From positions 8,772 through 43,974 of the forward strand of contig MHHX01000010.1 in assembly GCA_001817215.1 (NCBI GenBank): DNA of 35,203 nt. Reading direction: 5' to 3'. Position 1 is the first letter of the stretch, and every line of letters starts with the position of its first letter. Made by a program: the position numbers and the translations under genes. This document shows, piece by piece, positions 6,286-16,619 of this stretch. This DNA is from Candidatus Brennerbacteria bacterium RIFOXYC1_FULL_41_11. Lineage in GTDB: Bacteria > Patescibacteriota > Minisyncoccia > UBA6257 > Brennerbacteraceae. The notes under the pieces are model-generated. The model worked only from the letters and a program-made list of their open reading frames with translations. It was not told where the DNA came from and ran no database searches.

Positions 6286-9200
6286 ATGTTTACAGAAACA
6301 AAAGTTTTTTCCTCTTCTCCCAAAAACGTCTTACCCCTGCCTAGGCTCGACGAAAATCAATTTCAGTCTTTTCGTTGGTTTATCGAGCATGGCATAAAAA
6401 ACGTTTTTGCTGAGTACTCACCGATTAAGGATTATACCAGCAAGGATCTTGAGCTTCATTTCGGTAAATATTGGTTCGACGAACCAAAAACTACGGAAGA
6501 AAAAGCCAGGCGTGATTTTTTGACGTTTGAGGCGCCTTGGCGCGTAGTTGTCAGTTTGCATAATAAAAAGACCGGCGAGATTAAGGAACAGGAGATATAT
6601 TTGGGTGAGTTGCCGATGATGACTTCGAAGGGTACATTCATTGTTAATGGCGTTGAGCGCGTGGTAATCTCTCAGCTGATCCGTTCTTCGGGAGTGTATT
6701 TTATTGAGAACACGGCTCGGGCAAAAAAACTTTTCGGAGCAAAAATACTGCCTGGTCGTGGTTCTTGGCTTGAGTTTGATACTGATTCCGCGGGCACGAT
6801 TGGCGTGAGAATTGATAGAAAAAGACGAGTTTTAGCCACCTCTCTTTTGAGGGTTTTTGGCATGGAAACTGACGAAGAGATTCTGAAAGCATTCAGTGAC
6901 ATTGATAAAGTTGGCTATATTGAGAAAACTTTGAAAACCGATCCGGCCAAGGATGCTGCCAGTGCCTACCTTGAAGTTTATAAGCGCTTGCGTCCCGGCG
7001 AGATGGGTGTTTTTGAAAATGCCAAATCGTTTTTGGATGCCATGTTCAAGAGGTCCGAACGGTATGATCTTTCTGATGTTGGCCGCTTCAAGCTTAGCCA
7101 GAGACTTTTTAATATTCATGCGATTAAGAATTATTCCCCACAGGAGCGTCTTTTGGATAAAAAAGATTTAGTGGCGGTGTTAAGGGAGATTATTCGCTTA
7201 AACACCACTCCTGGCGCTTTGTCTGACGACATTGATCATTTGGGCAACAGAAGAATCCGCGCCTGCGGTGAAATTCTGCGGGACAGATTGATTGTTGGCA
7301 TGTCGAGGATGAGGCGAACGGTCCAGGATCGAATGTCAACCATAGATTTGGCGATCTCGAATCCGGCCCAGTTGATATTTCCTAAACCGTTGATTAGCGC
7401 TGTTAAGGATTTTTTGATGACCTCCCAGCTGTCTCATTTTACTGATCAAATTAATCCCTTGTCTCAGCTCGAACACAAAAGAAGAATTTCTTCGATGGGT
7501 CCCGGAGGTTTAAAAAAAGAAAGAGCCGGGCTTGAAGTTCGCGACGTTCATCTTTCGCATTACGGCAGAATCTGTCCGGTTCAAACTCCCGAGGGGCAGA
7601 ACATCGGTTTAGTTTCTCAGTTCGCCAGTTTTTCAAGAATCAACAGTCTTGGCTTTATTGAGACGCCATATGTAGAAGTGAAGAACGGCAAGGTGACCGA
7701 GGAGATTCATTGGATGGATGCTTATGAAGAGGAAAAATACTTGATTGCCTACGGAACGATCAGAAGGAATCAAAAAGGCGAGATTGAGGATAAGGAAGTA
7801 AAGGTTAGAAACGGTCACAATATTCTTGTGGTTAAACCAAGTGACGTTCAGTATATTGATGCTTCGCCTCAGCAGCTGATTTCAATTGCCACGGGGTTAA
7901 TCCCGTTTTTGGAGAACACAGACGGCAACAGGGCGCTGATGGGATCAAACATGCAACGTCAAGCCGTGCCGTGCGTTTTGCCGCAAGCACCTTTGGTTTC
8001 TACTGGTTTTGAGGAGAGGGCGGCTTATGATTCGGGAGAGCTACTGGTAAGCGAGGAAGACGGGGAAGTGATTTTGGTAGATAGCTCTAAAATTGTCATT
8101 AAATACGCTGGTTCTGAAAAGAAAGAGAAAACTTATGAACTGAAAAAGTTTTCCATCACAAACCAGTATACTTGCATCAATCAACGTCCGATTATTAAGA
8201 GAGGCGATCGCGTGAAAAAGGGTCAAGTGATTGCCGATGGTGAATCTACGGCAAACGGAGTTCTGGCTTTGGGTCAAAATTTGAATGTCGCTTTTATGAC
8301 TTGGGGCGGGTATAACTTCGAGGATGCCGTCATCATTTCCGAAAGAGTTGTTAAGAATGACATTTTTTCTTCCGTTCATATCCATGAATTCAGTTGCGAT
8401 GTCAGAGAAACAAAACTCGGTGAAGAGCAGACGACTCCTGATATTCCAAACGTTTCCGAGGAAAGATTAAAAGATCTTGATGAAGAAGGTATCGTTAGGA
8501 TTGGCGCAGAGGTCAGGGAGAATGATATTTTAGTTGGTAAGATTACGCCGCGTGGCGAAGAAGAGTTGTCGGCGGAAGAAAAATTATTGCGCGCGATCTT
8601 CGGTGAAAAAGCCAAGGAAGTAAAAGACAGTTCTTTGAAACTTGACTATGGCAGGCAAGGAAGGGTAATAAAGGTTAAGGTTTTTTCAAGGGACAAGGGC
8701 GACAAGTTGCCGCCGGGAGTGATTAAAAAAGTTTACGTTGAAGTGGCCGAGTTGAGAAAAATTCGCGTCGGTGACAAAGTCGCCGGCCGTCACGGAAACA
8801 AGGGCGTGATTTCGATTATCGTTCCGGTTGAAGATATGCCGTATTTGGCTGATGGTACGCCGATCGATGTTGTTTTGAATCCTGTCGGCGTGGTTAAAAG
8901 AATGAATTTGGGTCAGATTCTTGAAACTCATCTTGGCTGGGCAGCTTCGAAGCTTGGATACAGGGCGATTACGCCGGTTTTTTCCGGTGCTACGGAAAAA
9001 GATATAAAAGAAGAGTTGAAACGAGCTGGCTTGCCAGAGTCAGGACAGACAGCTGTTTACGACGGCAAGTCCGGAGAAATTTTGGGAGAGAAGATTACTG
9101 TTGGCAGTATTTATTTGATGAAGTTGAATCATTTGGTTGAGGATAAAATTCATATGCGTTCTACTGGCCGTTATTCTTTGATTACTCAACAACCCTTGGG

Positions 9201-9498
9201 AGGAAAAGCTCGTGGTGGCGGTCAGAGATTTGGTGAGATGGAGGTTTGGGCTCTTGAGGGTTATGGCGCGGCTCACACTCTGCAGGAGATTTTAACCATT
9301 AAATCGGACGACATTTTCGGTCGGGCCTCGACTTACGAATCACTGGTCAAGGGCGAGGTCATCAGAAAGCCGAATATTCCGGCGTCCTTCGCCGTCTTGG
9401 TGAGTGAGCTTAAGGGCATGGCTTTGAACGTTTTGATTCTTGGCGAAAAAACCCTGGCAGAAAGGCGGGCAGAGGAAGAGCGGTTTGATGAAAATTAA
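6286..9498 (+). CDS. rpoB: DNA-directed RNA polymerase beta subunit
   Basis: A 1070-residue beta subunit, shorter than that of E. coli (1342) because lineage-specific insertions are missing. Family landmarks are in order: the N-terminal lobe with NGVERVVISQL, the rifampicin region SQLSHFTDQINPLSQ (about 380-394), EVRDVHLSHYGRICPVQTP, GEKAKEVKDSSLKL, KVAGRHGNKGV and QRFGEMEVWALEGYGAAHTL near the C-terminus. Three rifampicin-region residues differ from E. coli: His384 for Gln513, Ile389 for Asn518 and Met404 for Leu533. No Shine-Dalgarno site precedes the ATG. rpoC follows after 14 bases, so the two form an operon. The usual upstream rplJL genes are absent here. Confidence 0.97.
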   Translation: MFTETKVFSSSPKNVLPLPRLDENQFQSFRWFIEHGIKNVFAEYSPIKDYTSKDLELHFGKYWFDEPKTTEEKARRDFLTFEAPWRVVVSLHNKKTGEIKEQEIYLGELPMMTSKGTFIVNGVERVVISQLIRSSGVYFIENTARAKKLFGAKILPGRGSWLEFDTDSAGTIGVRIDRKRRVLATSLLRVFGMETDEEILKAFSDIDKVGYIEKTLKTDPAKDAASAYLEVYKRLRPGEMGVFENAKSFLDAMFKRSERYDLSDVGRFKLSQRLFNIHAIKNYSPQERLLDKKDLVAVLREIIRLNTTPGALSDDIDHLGNRRIRACGEILRDRLIVGMSRMRRTVQDRMSTIDLAISNPAQLIFPKPLISAVKDFLMTSQLSHFTDQINPLSQLEHKRRISSMGPGGLKKERAGLEVRDVHLSHYGRICPVQTPEGQNIGLVSQFASFSRINSLGFIETPYVEVKNGKVTEEIHWMDAYEEEKYLIAYGTIRRNQKGEIEDKEVKVRNGHNILVVKPSDVQYIDASPQQLISIATGLIPFLENTDGNRALMGSNMQRQAVPCVLPQAPLVSTGFEERAAYDSGELLVSEEDGEVILVDSSKIVIKYAGSEKKEKTYELKKFSITNQYTCINQRPIIKRGDRVKKGQVIADGESTANGVLALGQNLNVAFMTWGGYNFEDAVIISERVVKNDIFSSVHIHEFSCDVRETKLGEEQTTPDIPNVSEERLKDLDEEGIVRIGAEVRENDILVGKITPRGEEELSAEEKLLRAIFGEKAKEVKDSSLKLDYGRQGRVIKVKVFSRDKGDKLPPGVIKKVYVEVAELRKIRVGDKVAGRHGNKGVISIIVPVEDMPYLADGTPIDVVLNPVGVVKRMNLGQILETHLGWAASKLGYRAITPVFSGATEKDIKEELKRAGLPESGQTAVYDGKSGEILGEKITVGSIYLMKLNHLVEDKIHMRSTGRYSLITQQPLGGKARGGGQRFGEMEVWALEGYGAAHTLQEILTIKSDDIFGRASTYESLVKGEVIRKPNIPASFAVLVSELKGMALNVLILGEKTLAERRAEEERFDEN

Positions 9499-9512
9499 TT
9501 GATGAACGGTAA

Positions 9513-12500
9513 ATGAGAATTCCTTTAAAACAAACACAGAAGATAGAGAAAAAATCAATTATCCAGCAGAGCTTGATGAACATTGTTGATTTTGAGGCTT
9601 TGAAATTATCGTTGGCTTCGAGCGACGAGATTTTATCATGGTCTTTCGGCGAAGTGATCAAGCCGGAGACCATTAACTATCGAACTCAGCGTCCGGAAAA
9701 AGACGGTTTGTTTTCCGAAAGGATTTTTGGACCGACAAAAGATTTTGAATGCTATTGCGGTAAATACAAAAAGATGAGATTCAAGGGAGTCGTTTGCGAT
9801 CGTTGCGGCGTTGAAGTGACCTTCGCCATTGTCAGGCGTGAAAGAATGGGTCATATTGAGTTGGCGACCCCCTGCGCGCACATTTGGTTTTTGCGTGGTA
9901 TCCCCTCCAGAATCGGCATGATTCTGGATATCTCCCTGCCTCAACTGGAGAAGGTTGTCTACTATACCGGTTACATCATCACTTCAGTTGACGAAGAATC
10001 GAAAAAGAAAGTTCTGCAAGAGCTTGAGACCGAGCTTTCCTCAAAAGTAAAATTATTGAAGAAAGGGGTCAAGGGCAAGGTCCTTGACGAGAACTTGAAG
10101 AAATTAGAATTTCAGTACAAGAAAACCAAGGAAGAGATTCTGTCTTTGAGAGTGAGTCGGATTTTGACCGAGCTGGAATATCAACAGCTGGCCATGAAGT
10201 TTGGCCATGTTTTTGAAGCCGAGACCGGTTCTGAGCCGATCAGAAAGATTTTACAAAATGTTGATTTGAAAAAGCTCTACAGATTTTTGGCGAAAGAGGC
10301 ACAGGATAAAAAAACACTTTCGCGGAAAAAGATTCTTCAGAGGATGCGACTGGTGAAGTCGATGGTTGAATCTGGCGTCAAGCCGGAATCAATGTTTTTG
10401 ATGGTTTTGCCGGTGATTCCGCCCGATCTTAGGCCGATGGTTCAGCTTGACGGTGGGCGTTATGCTTCTTCTGATCTTAACGATCTCTATCGCCGAATCA
10501 TCAACCGAAACAATCGATTAAAAAAATTGATTGACCTGGGTTCGCCGGAAGTGATCGTTAGGAATGAAAAGAGAATGTTGCAAGAAGCAGTCGATGCTTT
10601 GATTGATAATTCTTCAAGAAAAACTCAAGGCGGATTGCAAGCGGCGGTGGCTGCAAACAGAAGACCGTTGAGATCCCTGGCAGATATTTTGAAAGGGAAA
10701 CAAGGTCGGTTCAGGCAGAACCTTTTGGGTAAAAGAGTGGATTATTCCGGTCGGTCAGTTATTGTTGTCGGTCCGGAATTGAATCTTGATCAATGTGGCG
10801 TGCCGAAAAAGATGGCGCTTGAGATTTTTAAACCGATCGTTATTAACGGTTTGATTCAGAGAGAATTGGCGCACAACACCAAGGCAGCTTCAAGAATGAT
10901 TGAAGACTACGATCCTGTTATCTGGGAGATTCTTGAGGACGCCATCAAGGATAAGTATATGATTCTTAACAGGGCGCCGACCCTGCATCGTTTGTCGATT
11001 CAGGCGTTTAAGCCGGTGCTCATAGAAGGCTTGGCGATCCAGATCCCACCGATGGTCTGTCAGGCGTTTAACGCTGATTTTGACGGTGACGCCATGGCAA
11101 TTCACTTACCGCTATCGGAAGAGGCCCAGAAAGAAGCCGGAGAGATCATGCTTTCATCGAAGAATATTTTAAAACCCGCAACCGGAGATCCGATTGCCGA
11201 ACCGTCAAAAGATATGACTTTTGGTATCTATTGGCTAACCAGTCTTGAGGATGAATCTCTGCCGGCAAAAAGGATTTTCTCTTCCATAGAAGAAGCTTTA
11301 TACGCCGAGGCGGTCAAGGTCGTCGGCCTGAGAGAGAAGATCAATGTCATGATAGACAATTCTTTGCCGAAGTTTAAAGACGTTGAGGGCAAATTTCTTG
11401 AAACAACTGTTGGTCGTATCATTTTCAATCAGTCTCTGGGAGATGGAGTTGGATTTATAAATGATAAATTGGATAAAAAGAAGGTTCAGAAATCAATTCA
11501 GAGTTTTATCAGGGCAGAGGGAATCGAGAAGACGAGTTTGTTCTTGGATAAATTGAGAGTGCTCGGTTTCACTTACGCCACCCTTTCTCGTCTTTCTTGG
11601 GGTATGGATGATCTGATCATTCCGAAAGAAAGGGATTACCTTGTTAAAGAGGCGAAAAAACAGGTTGATCAGATAAACGATCAGTTTATTCAGGGCTTTA
11701 TCTCAGCTAAAGAAAAATCAGTTAAAGTTATCCAGCTTTGGACCGCAACAATCAATGAATTAAAGGGTTATATTTCAAAGGTCTTACCGCAGCACGGCTC
11801 GGTTTTAAGCTTGATCAGATCAAAGGCTCAGGGTAATGAAGACCAAGTCCAGCAGCTTATGATCATGAAGGGCTTGGTGACTAGTCCGACTGGCCAGATT
11901 TATGAGGTTCCGGTTGAGGGGTGTTATAAAGAAGGCTTGAATCCGCTTGATTATTTTGTTTCTATTCACGGTTCGCGAAAGGGTCTTGTCGACACGGCTT
12001 TAAGAACGGCAGACGCTGGTTACCTGACTCGTAGGTTGGTTGATGTTGCTCAAGACATGGTGGTTAGAGAAGTTGACTGCGGTGACGTTGTCGGGAGATT
12101 GATTTCAAAGACAAGGCTTGAAAGAGCTCTTGGCTCAGCTTTCCAAGATTTTTCAAAAGTGATTTTTGGTCGGGTTCTCGTTGAAGATGTGAAGGTGGGG
12201 AAAAAGATTATTGCCCGGAAAGGCGAAGAGATTGACTGGCAAAAAGCCAAGGAAATTGTCGAGTCTGGTGCCGAGAGTGTTAGGGTGCGTTCTCCGCTTT
12301 ACTGCCGGACCAGGTTCGGTCTTTGCCAGCAGTGTATTGGTTATGATCTTGGTAAGAATCACTTGGCTGATATCGGTGATGCTGTCGGTGTGGTTGCGGC
12401 CCAGTCCATTGGCGAGCCGGGCACGCAGCTGACTTTGAGAACTTTTCACACCGGTGGCACGGCTTTGGCTTCTGATATTACCCAGGGTTTGCCAAGGGTT

Positions 12501-13241
12501 GAAGAAATCTTTGAGCTCCATTCCCCAAAAGGTAAGGCTGCTTTGACAAAAAGAGATGGTGCCGTTCATGAAATTGTTTCTTTGGGCGCAGATCGGGTTG
12601 TCAAGATTAAGCATCTTGAAAAAACCAAGACGAAAAGAACCCGGAAGGAATTTGATGAATACACTGTGTCTGCTGGTCTCAGTATTTTTGTTAAAACTGG
12701 AGATCAGGTGAAGAAAGGTCAGCCACTATCAGAAGGAAGCTTTGATATAAAAGAGGTTTTGGCTGCTTTGGGCAAGAGAGCAGCTGAAGAATATATTATA
12801 AAAGAGATCAAGAAGATTTATGTTTCTCAGGGCGCTGATATTGACGATCGTTGGCTTGAAGTGATAGCTAAATTGATGTTTTCTCGAGTTCAGATTAAAA
12901 ATCCAGGCGATTCAAACTTCTTGCCCGGCGAGGTCATCGATAAATCAAGATTCCTTTTGACTAATGATGAGCTCAAAAAATCAAAGAAGAAAGTTGCCAA
13001 GGCGTATCAGCTTGTGATGGGTATCTCCAAGGTGGCTCTTGGCGCAGAAGGATTTTTGTCAGCCGCTTCTTTCCAACATACAGCCAGGGTCTTGATTGAT
13101 GCTTCTTTGGGGGGCAGGGTTGATCACCTCCGCGGCCTTAAAGAGAACGTGATTATTGGCAAGATGATTCCTTGTGGCACTGGTTTTCGATCTCAGGATC
13201 GGACTGACGCAAAAAATATCAGGATAAGAAAAGATAAATAA
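9513..13241 (+). CDS. rpoC: DNA-directed RNA polymerase beta' subunit
   Basis: 1242 residues from the ATG at 9513. An internal ATG at 9576 ([15 protein letters not shown]) aligns better with known starts and would give 1221 residues; neither has a ribosome site. The N-terminal zinc site CYCGKYKK...CDRCG is present, as are the second zinc site (REVDCGD ... [12 protein letters not shown]) and the trigger-loop region [21 protein letters not shown]. The magnesium-binding motif reads NADFDGDAM (residues 520-528): the three catalytic aspartates are intact, but the Gln that normally follows the third is Ala. A good terminator follows at 13260. With rpoB it forms the core enzyme. Confidence 0.97.
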   Translation: MRIPLKQTQKIEKKSIIQQSLMNIVDFEALKLSLASSDEILSWSFGEVIKPETINYRTQRPEKDGLFSERIFGPTKDFECYCGKYKKMRFKGVVCDRCGVEVTFAIVRRERMGHIELATPCAHIWFLRGIPSRIGMILDISLPQLEKVVYYTGYIITSVDEESKKKVLQELETELSSKVKLLKKGVKGKVLDENLKKLEFQYKKTKEEILSLRVSRILTELEYQQLAMKFGHVFEAETGSEPIRKILQNVDLKKLYRFLAKEAQDKKTLSRKKILQRMRLVKSMVESGVKPESMFLMVLPVIPPDLRPMVQLDGGRYASSDLNDLYRRIINRNNRLKKLIDLGSPEVIVRNEKRMLQEAVDALIDNSSRKTQGGLQAAVAANRRPLRSLADILKGKQGRFRQNLLGKRVDYSGRSVIVVGPELNLDQCGVPKKMALEIFKPIVINGLIQRELAHNTKAASRMIEDYDPVIWEILEDAIKDKYMILNRAPTLHRLSIQAFKPVLIEGLAIQIPPMVCQAFNADFDGDAMAIHLPLSEEAQKEAGEIMLSSKNILKPATGDPIAEPSKDMTFGIYWLTSLEDESLPAKRIFSSIEEALYAEAVKVVGLREKINVMIDNSLPKFKDVEGKFLETTVGRIIFNQSLGDGVGFINDKLDKKKVQKSIQSFIRAEGIEKTSLFLDKLRVLGFTYATLSRLSWGMDDLIIPKERDYLVKEAKKQVDQINDQFIQGFISAKEKSVKVIQLWTATINELKGYISKVLPQHGSVLSLIRSKAQGNEDQVQQLMIMKGLVTSPTGQIYEVPVEGCYKEGLNPLDYFVSIHGSRKGLVDTALRTADAGYLTRRLVDVAQDMVVREVDCGDVVGRLISKTRLERALGSAFQDFSKVIFGRVLVEDVKVGKKIIARKGEEIDWQKAKEIVESGAESVRVRSPLYCRTRFGLCQQCIGYDLGKNHLADIGDAVGVVAAQSIGEPGTQLTLRTFHTGGTALASDITQGLPRVEEIFELHSPKGKAALTKRDGAVHEIVSLGADRVVKIKHLEKTKTKRTRKEFDEYTVSAGLSIFVKTGDQVKKGQPLSEGSFDIKEVLAALGKRAAEEYIIKEIKKIYVSQGADIDDRWLEVIAKLMFSRVQIKNPGDSNFLPGEVIDKSRFLLTNDELKKSKKKVAKAYQLVMGISKVALGAEGFLSAASFQHTARVLIDASLGGRVDHLRGLKENVIIGKMIPCGTGFRSQDRTDAKNIRIRKDK

Positions 13242-13259
13242 CGCGCCCTTCCGACTTTC

Positions 13260-13302
13260 AACAGCCCAGATGTTTAATGAGTACATGTGGGCTGTTTTTT
13301 TT
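13260..13302 (+). terminator. Intrinsic terminator of rpoBC
   Basis: A 14-bp stem (13260-13273 with 13283-13296, one mismatch; core AACAGCCCA / TGGGCTGTT) followed by eight T residues. Confidence 0.85.
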
Positions 13303-13363
13303 CTTCGTTTTCACAGTATTTTAAGCAAAAGATTTTATTTTAAAAAGTAAGAGAAAGATTTGT

Positions 13364-13409
13364 ATTTTAGCTTAATCAAAGCTAAAATAGTGGTGCTATT
13401 TGGTATAAA
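13364..13409 (+). promoter_or_regulatory. ftsK promoter with two overlapping inverted repeats
   Basis: An extended -10 box, TGGTATAAA (TATAAA at 13404-13409), ends only 5 nt before the ftsK ATG, predicting a leaderless mRNA. Just upstream are ATTTTAGCTT-AATCA-AAGCTAAAAT (13364-13388) and AAATAG-TGGTG-CTATTT (13385-13401). They overlap by a few bases and cover the -35 region, so this may be an operator. Confidence 0.55.
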
Positions 13410-13414
13410 TAGTT

Positions 13415-15604
13415 ATGGCAAAAAAGAAAAAATCTCAGAAATCAACAAGATCACGGTTTAGTTTTATAAAATTCCCAAGTTTCTCTTTTGATTTTGATCC
13501 AGAAGTCAAAAGGATCGTCTTAGCGATTTTTTTTGTTTTTCTCGGATGTTTATCATTATTGTCTTTTTTTGAGCTTTCCGGCCCGATCGGCATGTTGCTT
13601 CGGGTGTTGCTTGAAGATTTTTTCGGTATTGGCAAATGGCTGGTGCCTTTTGTTTGTTTTGGCCTGGCAATCTTTTTGTTTAACAAGAATGAAGAAGAGG
13701 AATACTATTTTGGCACCGGGCTTGGAATCTTTTTAATTTTATTGTCTTTGTTAGGGTTGGGAGATCTGTTTGAATCTGGGTTGACCGGAAAATTTGGCTG
13801 GATTTTGGGGTCGCTTGAAAATATAATTGGTTTTTTCCCGAGCCTCATAGCTTTTATTTTGCTATTTTTGGTCGGCCTGGTAGTTGATTTTTGGCAGATT
13901 TTTAAATCTTACCTTAAAAATCGTAAAGAAAAATTCGCTTTGACGAAGCCTGAAAAAAAGGGTCTTCTTAAAATAAGAATGCCGGAGGGCAAGGTGGAAC
14001 GGCTTCTTCCGAACGAGGAGGTTGAGCAGATACTAGATGAAGAACGTCCGGTTATTGCTTCTTTCTTGAAGTCAAAGAAATTCAAAAAAGCCTTTGTCGA
14101 TGCTTCTGGCTGGGAGTTTCCGCCACTGGATCTTCTTGAAGTAGACGGAGCCAAGCCGACTGTCGGTGACATTAGGATTAATTCGCAGGTTATTCAGAGA
14201 ACGCTTGAGGATTTCGGCATTCCGGTTGAGATGGGGGAGGTAAATATCGGTCCGACAGTTACGCAATACACATTAAAACCGGCCCAGGGAGTCAAGCTTT
14301 CAAGGATTGTCGCCTTGCAGAATGATTTGGCGTTGGCTTTGGCCGCCCATCCATTAAGAATCGAGGCGCCGATTCCGGGGAAATCTTTGGTCGGCATCGA
14401 GGTTCCGAATAAAACCCCAAGCCTTGTGCGGTTGAGATCTTTGCTTGAATCTCCTGCATATAATGAATCCCCTGCGGCGTTGCTTTTTCCTCTTGGTCGT
14501 GATGTTATGGGAAACGCGGTGATGGCGGATATTTCCAAGCTTCCGCATCTTTTAGTCGCCGGTGCAACTGGCACGGGAAAATCAATTTTCATTCATAGCG
14601 TCATCACTTCATTGATTTACAGGAATTCACCACAGAATCTGAGATTCATTCTTATCGATCCGAAACGAGTTGAACTTTCAGCCTACGAAAACATTCCCTA
14701 TCTTCTTTGTCCGGTGATACTTGAGGGCAAGAAAGCGATCATGGCTTTGAAATGGGCAACACAGGAAATGGAAAGACGATACGATCTGCTTTTGTCAGAA
14801 CACTCAAGAGACATTCATTCGTATAACCAAAAGATCGGCAGTTCTAAAGAAAAAACCCTTCCTTACATTGTGATTTTTATTGACGAATTAGCAGACTTGA
14901 TGTCTGTTTACGGAAAGGACCTTGAAGCAGTGATTGTCAGGTTGTCTCAGATGGCCCGAGCGACTGGGATTCACTTGATTGTTTCGACTCAGAGACCGTC
15001 TGTTGAAGTGATTACTGGTTTGATCAAGGCGAACATCACCGCCAGAACAGCTTTCCAGGTGGCATCGCAGGTTGATTCAAGAACAATTCTTGATACTGCG
15101 GGTGCGGAAAAGCTTTTGGGACGTGGCGACAGTTTATTTGTTTCTGCCGAGACTTCAAAACCGAAAAGAATTCAGGGTCCAATGATCTCAGAGAAAGAAT
15201 CTGAAAAAGTAGTTGAATTTTTGAAAAATAAAGGAAAGGAGATCCTCGGTGAAGATTATGGTTACGATTCAGACCTTTCGGAAATGTTGATCCATGAAGC
15301 TCAAGATCAAGAAGAGACATTGTTTGATGTTGGCGATGACGAGCTTTATCAAGAGGCTTACGAAGTGGTTGTCAAAGTGGGAAAAGCTTCAGCTTCCTTA
15401 TTGCAAAGATATCTGAAAGTTGGTTATGCCAGGGCGGCAAGGCTACTGGATATTCTGGAAGCACGTAGTGTAATTGGCCCTTCCCAGGGAGCAAAGCCAA
15501 GGGAAGTATATTCTATTGAAGGAAGCGCCTTCATTGATCAGGCACAAGACAAAATAACCATAGAGGCGAATCGGGCCGTGGACGAATTAGACGAAGAAAA
15601 ATAA
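13415..15604 (+). CDS. ftsK: DNA translocase FtsK/SpoIIIE
   Basis: A 729-residue membrane-anchored motor that pumps DNA at the closing septum. Basic N-terminus, then about four hydrophobic helices (about 32-52, 74-90, 100-118, 128-160), a short linker and the RecA-like motor. Walker A is GATGTGKS (383-390), Walker B IVIFIDEL (about 485-492), and the FtsK signature STQRPSVEVITGLIKAN follows. A C-terminal winged-helix gamma domain (about 640-705, around GKASASLLQRYLKVGYARA) should read polar DNA motifs. Compared with E. coli FtsK it lacks the long Pro/Gln linker, as in SpoIIIE. The next gene starts 2 nt after the stop. Confidence 0.95.
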   Translation: MAKKKKSQKSTRSRFSFIKFPSFSFDFDPEVKRIVLAIFFVFLGCLSLLSFFELSGPIGMLLRVLLEDFFGIGKWLVPFVCFGLAIFLFNKNEEEEYYFGTGLGIFLILLSLLGLGDLFESGLTGKFGWILGSLENIIGFFPSLIAFILLFLVGLVVDFWQIFKSYLKNRKEKFALTKPEKKGLLKIRMPEGKVERLLPNEEVEQILDEERPVIASFLKSKKFKKAFVDASGWEFPPLDLLEVDGAKPTVGDIRINSQVIQRTLEDFGIPVEMGEVNIGPTVTQYTLKPAQGVKLSRIVALQNDLALALAAHPLRIEAPIPGKSLVGIEVPNKTPSLVRLRSLLESPAYNESPAALLFPLGRDVMGNAVMADISKLPHLLVAGATGTGKSIFIHSVITSLIYRNSPQNLRFILIDPKRVELSAYENIPYLLCPVILEGKKAIMALKWATQEMERRYDLLLSEHSRDIHSYNQKIGSSKEKTLPYIVIFIDELADLMSVYGKDLEAVIVRLSQMARATGIHLIVSTQRPSVEVITGLIKANITARTAFQVASQVDSRTILDTAGAEKLLGRGDSLFVSAETSKPKRIQGPMISEKESEKVVEFLKNKGKEILGEDYGYDSDLSEMLIHEAQDQEETLFDVGDDELYQEAYEVVVKVGKASASLLQRYLKVGYARAARLLDILEARSVIGPSQGAKPREVYSIEGSAFIDQAQDKITIEANRAVDELDEEK

Positions 15605-15606
15605 CA

Positions 15607-16236
15607 ATGAACCCTGAAGAGCTGAAAAATCTCGGTCAGTTTTTATCAGATTCTAGAGAGGCTTCGGGACTGTCTTTACAGAAATTTTCACAGGTTTCGG
15701 GAATTTCTGAAGATATTCTTGATCAAATAGAATCGGGGGATTTTAAAAAAATCGGTTCCGCACCGTATTTAAAAGGTATTTTAAAAAAATACGAACGCTT
15801 TGCCGGTGTCGGATATAAAGAAGTTTTTGGTTTTGTTAGCCAGTTTAAAACTTCCGGGAAACATGATGCCTTGCCTCAAAACAGGTTTTCTTCAAAGTCT
15901 GTTCTCAAGCTCCCCGAGTTCAATCCCGTAGTTTTTCTCTTGGCGATATTGTTTTTTTTCCTTGCCTTTCAATTTGTTGTTCTGGTTTTGCCACCAAAGA
16001 TTGTCTTGGGGGAGATGCCAACGGCAACAAGTGAAAAGAACGTGAAGGTTTTTGGAACGGTTTCCGGAAAAGTAAAGGATTTTTTTGTTAATAGTGAGAA
16101 AACAGAGCTTTTGAAAAATTCTTTTTCCAAAGATATTTTTTTGAATCAAGAGATCAATATTATTGAATTTAAGGCTATCAATTTTTTCGGTAAAGAAGTG
16201 GTGGTAAGAAGGATGGTGATTTTGAAGAGTGAGTAA
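15607..16236 (+). CDS. RodZ-like protein: helix-turn-helix, one membrane helix, outer beta domain
   Basis: A 209-residue protein. Residues about 5-75 form the HTH domain seen in RodZ (LGQFLSDSREASGLSLQKFS ... YLKGILKKYERFAGV). One membrane helix spans about 107-127. The outer part (about 140-209) resembles a short Ig-like or glucodextranase-B-like repeat (FGTVSGKVKDFFVN ... NIIEFKAINFFGKEVVVRR). In other bacteria RodZ links MreB to the wall-growth machinery; no mreB is in this window. It starts 2 nt after ftsK, so the two are co-transcribed. Terminator at 16394. Confidence 0.8.
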   Translation: MNPEELKNLGQFLSDSREASGLSLQKFSQVSGISEDILDQIESGDFKKIGSAPYLKGILKKYERFAGVGYKEVFGFVSQFKTSGKHDALPQNRFSSKSVLKLPEFNPVVFLLAILFFFLAFQFVVLVLPPKIVLGEMPTATSEKNVKVFGTVSGKVKDFFVNSEKTELLKNSFSKDIFLNQEINIIEFKAINFFGKEVVVRRMVILKSE

Positions 16237-16393
16237 ACGCATTGTAAAAAATTCTTACTTTGGTTCATAAAATTTTTGTGTCTACCTGAGTTTTTTTGAT
16301 CGCTCGAAGATCTTAATCTCGTTTTTAAAATTCTCAAAAGCAACATATTTACGTGCCGGGAGGACGTGGCCGAAAGAGGAAATCAGGTAATAG

Positions 16394-16424
16394 AAATCTC
16401 GGCTTATTTAGCCGAGATTTTCCA
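16394..16424. terminator. Terminator hairpin between rodZ-like gene and minus-strand RNA
   Basis: An 11-bp perfect stem (AAATCTCGGCT / AGCCGAGATTT) with a TATTT loop. T-tracts are short on both strands. It can end the rodZ-like transcript and the minus-strand RNA that starts near 16541. Confidence 0.65.
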
Positions 16425-16436
16425 TTCCCCCTTTTT

Positions 16437-16541
16437 CAGACAGACAGTTGGGCGGTGCGGGTAAGCGTTGCGACTGGTTCAGCCCAAACCGCGAGCATCC
16501 GGGCGCCCTGAGCCCGGCCGCGACGGCACCAACGGATCTGT
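16437..16541 (-). ncRNA. Putative structured non-coding RNA, class unknown
   Basis: A GC-rich block of about 105 nt in an AT-richer setting, directly downstream of a consensus minus-strand promoter and followed by a terminator. Its ends pair: ACAGA with TCTGT and GTTGG with CCAAC, with room for TGC/GCA next. Inside, CCGGGC/GCCCGG and GGTT/AACC form hairpins. No open frame is convincing on either strand. Size and single-gene layout fit a small SRP (4.5S) RNA, but I cannot find the conserved SRP apical motif (GGTCAGG ... GGAAGCAGC), so I leave the class open. Confidence 0.45.
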
Positions 16542-16547
16542 ATCTAT

Positions 16548-16576
16548 ATTATACCATGTTTTAGTCTAATTTTCAA
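16548..16576 (-). promoter_or_regulatory. Consensus promoter of the putative ncRNA
   Basis: On the minus strand TTGAAA (16576-16571), 17-nt spacer, TATAAT (16553-16548). Predicted transcription start near 16541. Confidence 0.7.
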
Positions 16577-16619
16577 GGTGGGCTTAGAATAGAAAAACGG
16601 GGCAAAGATGCCCCGAGTT

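Noticed and set aside
16437-16541. Definite 4.5S (SRP) RNA call
   Set aside because: Length and layout fit, but the highly conserved apical motif could not be found on either strand.
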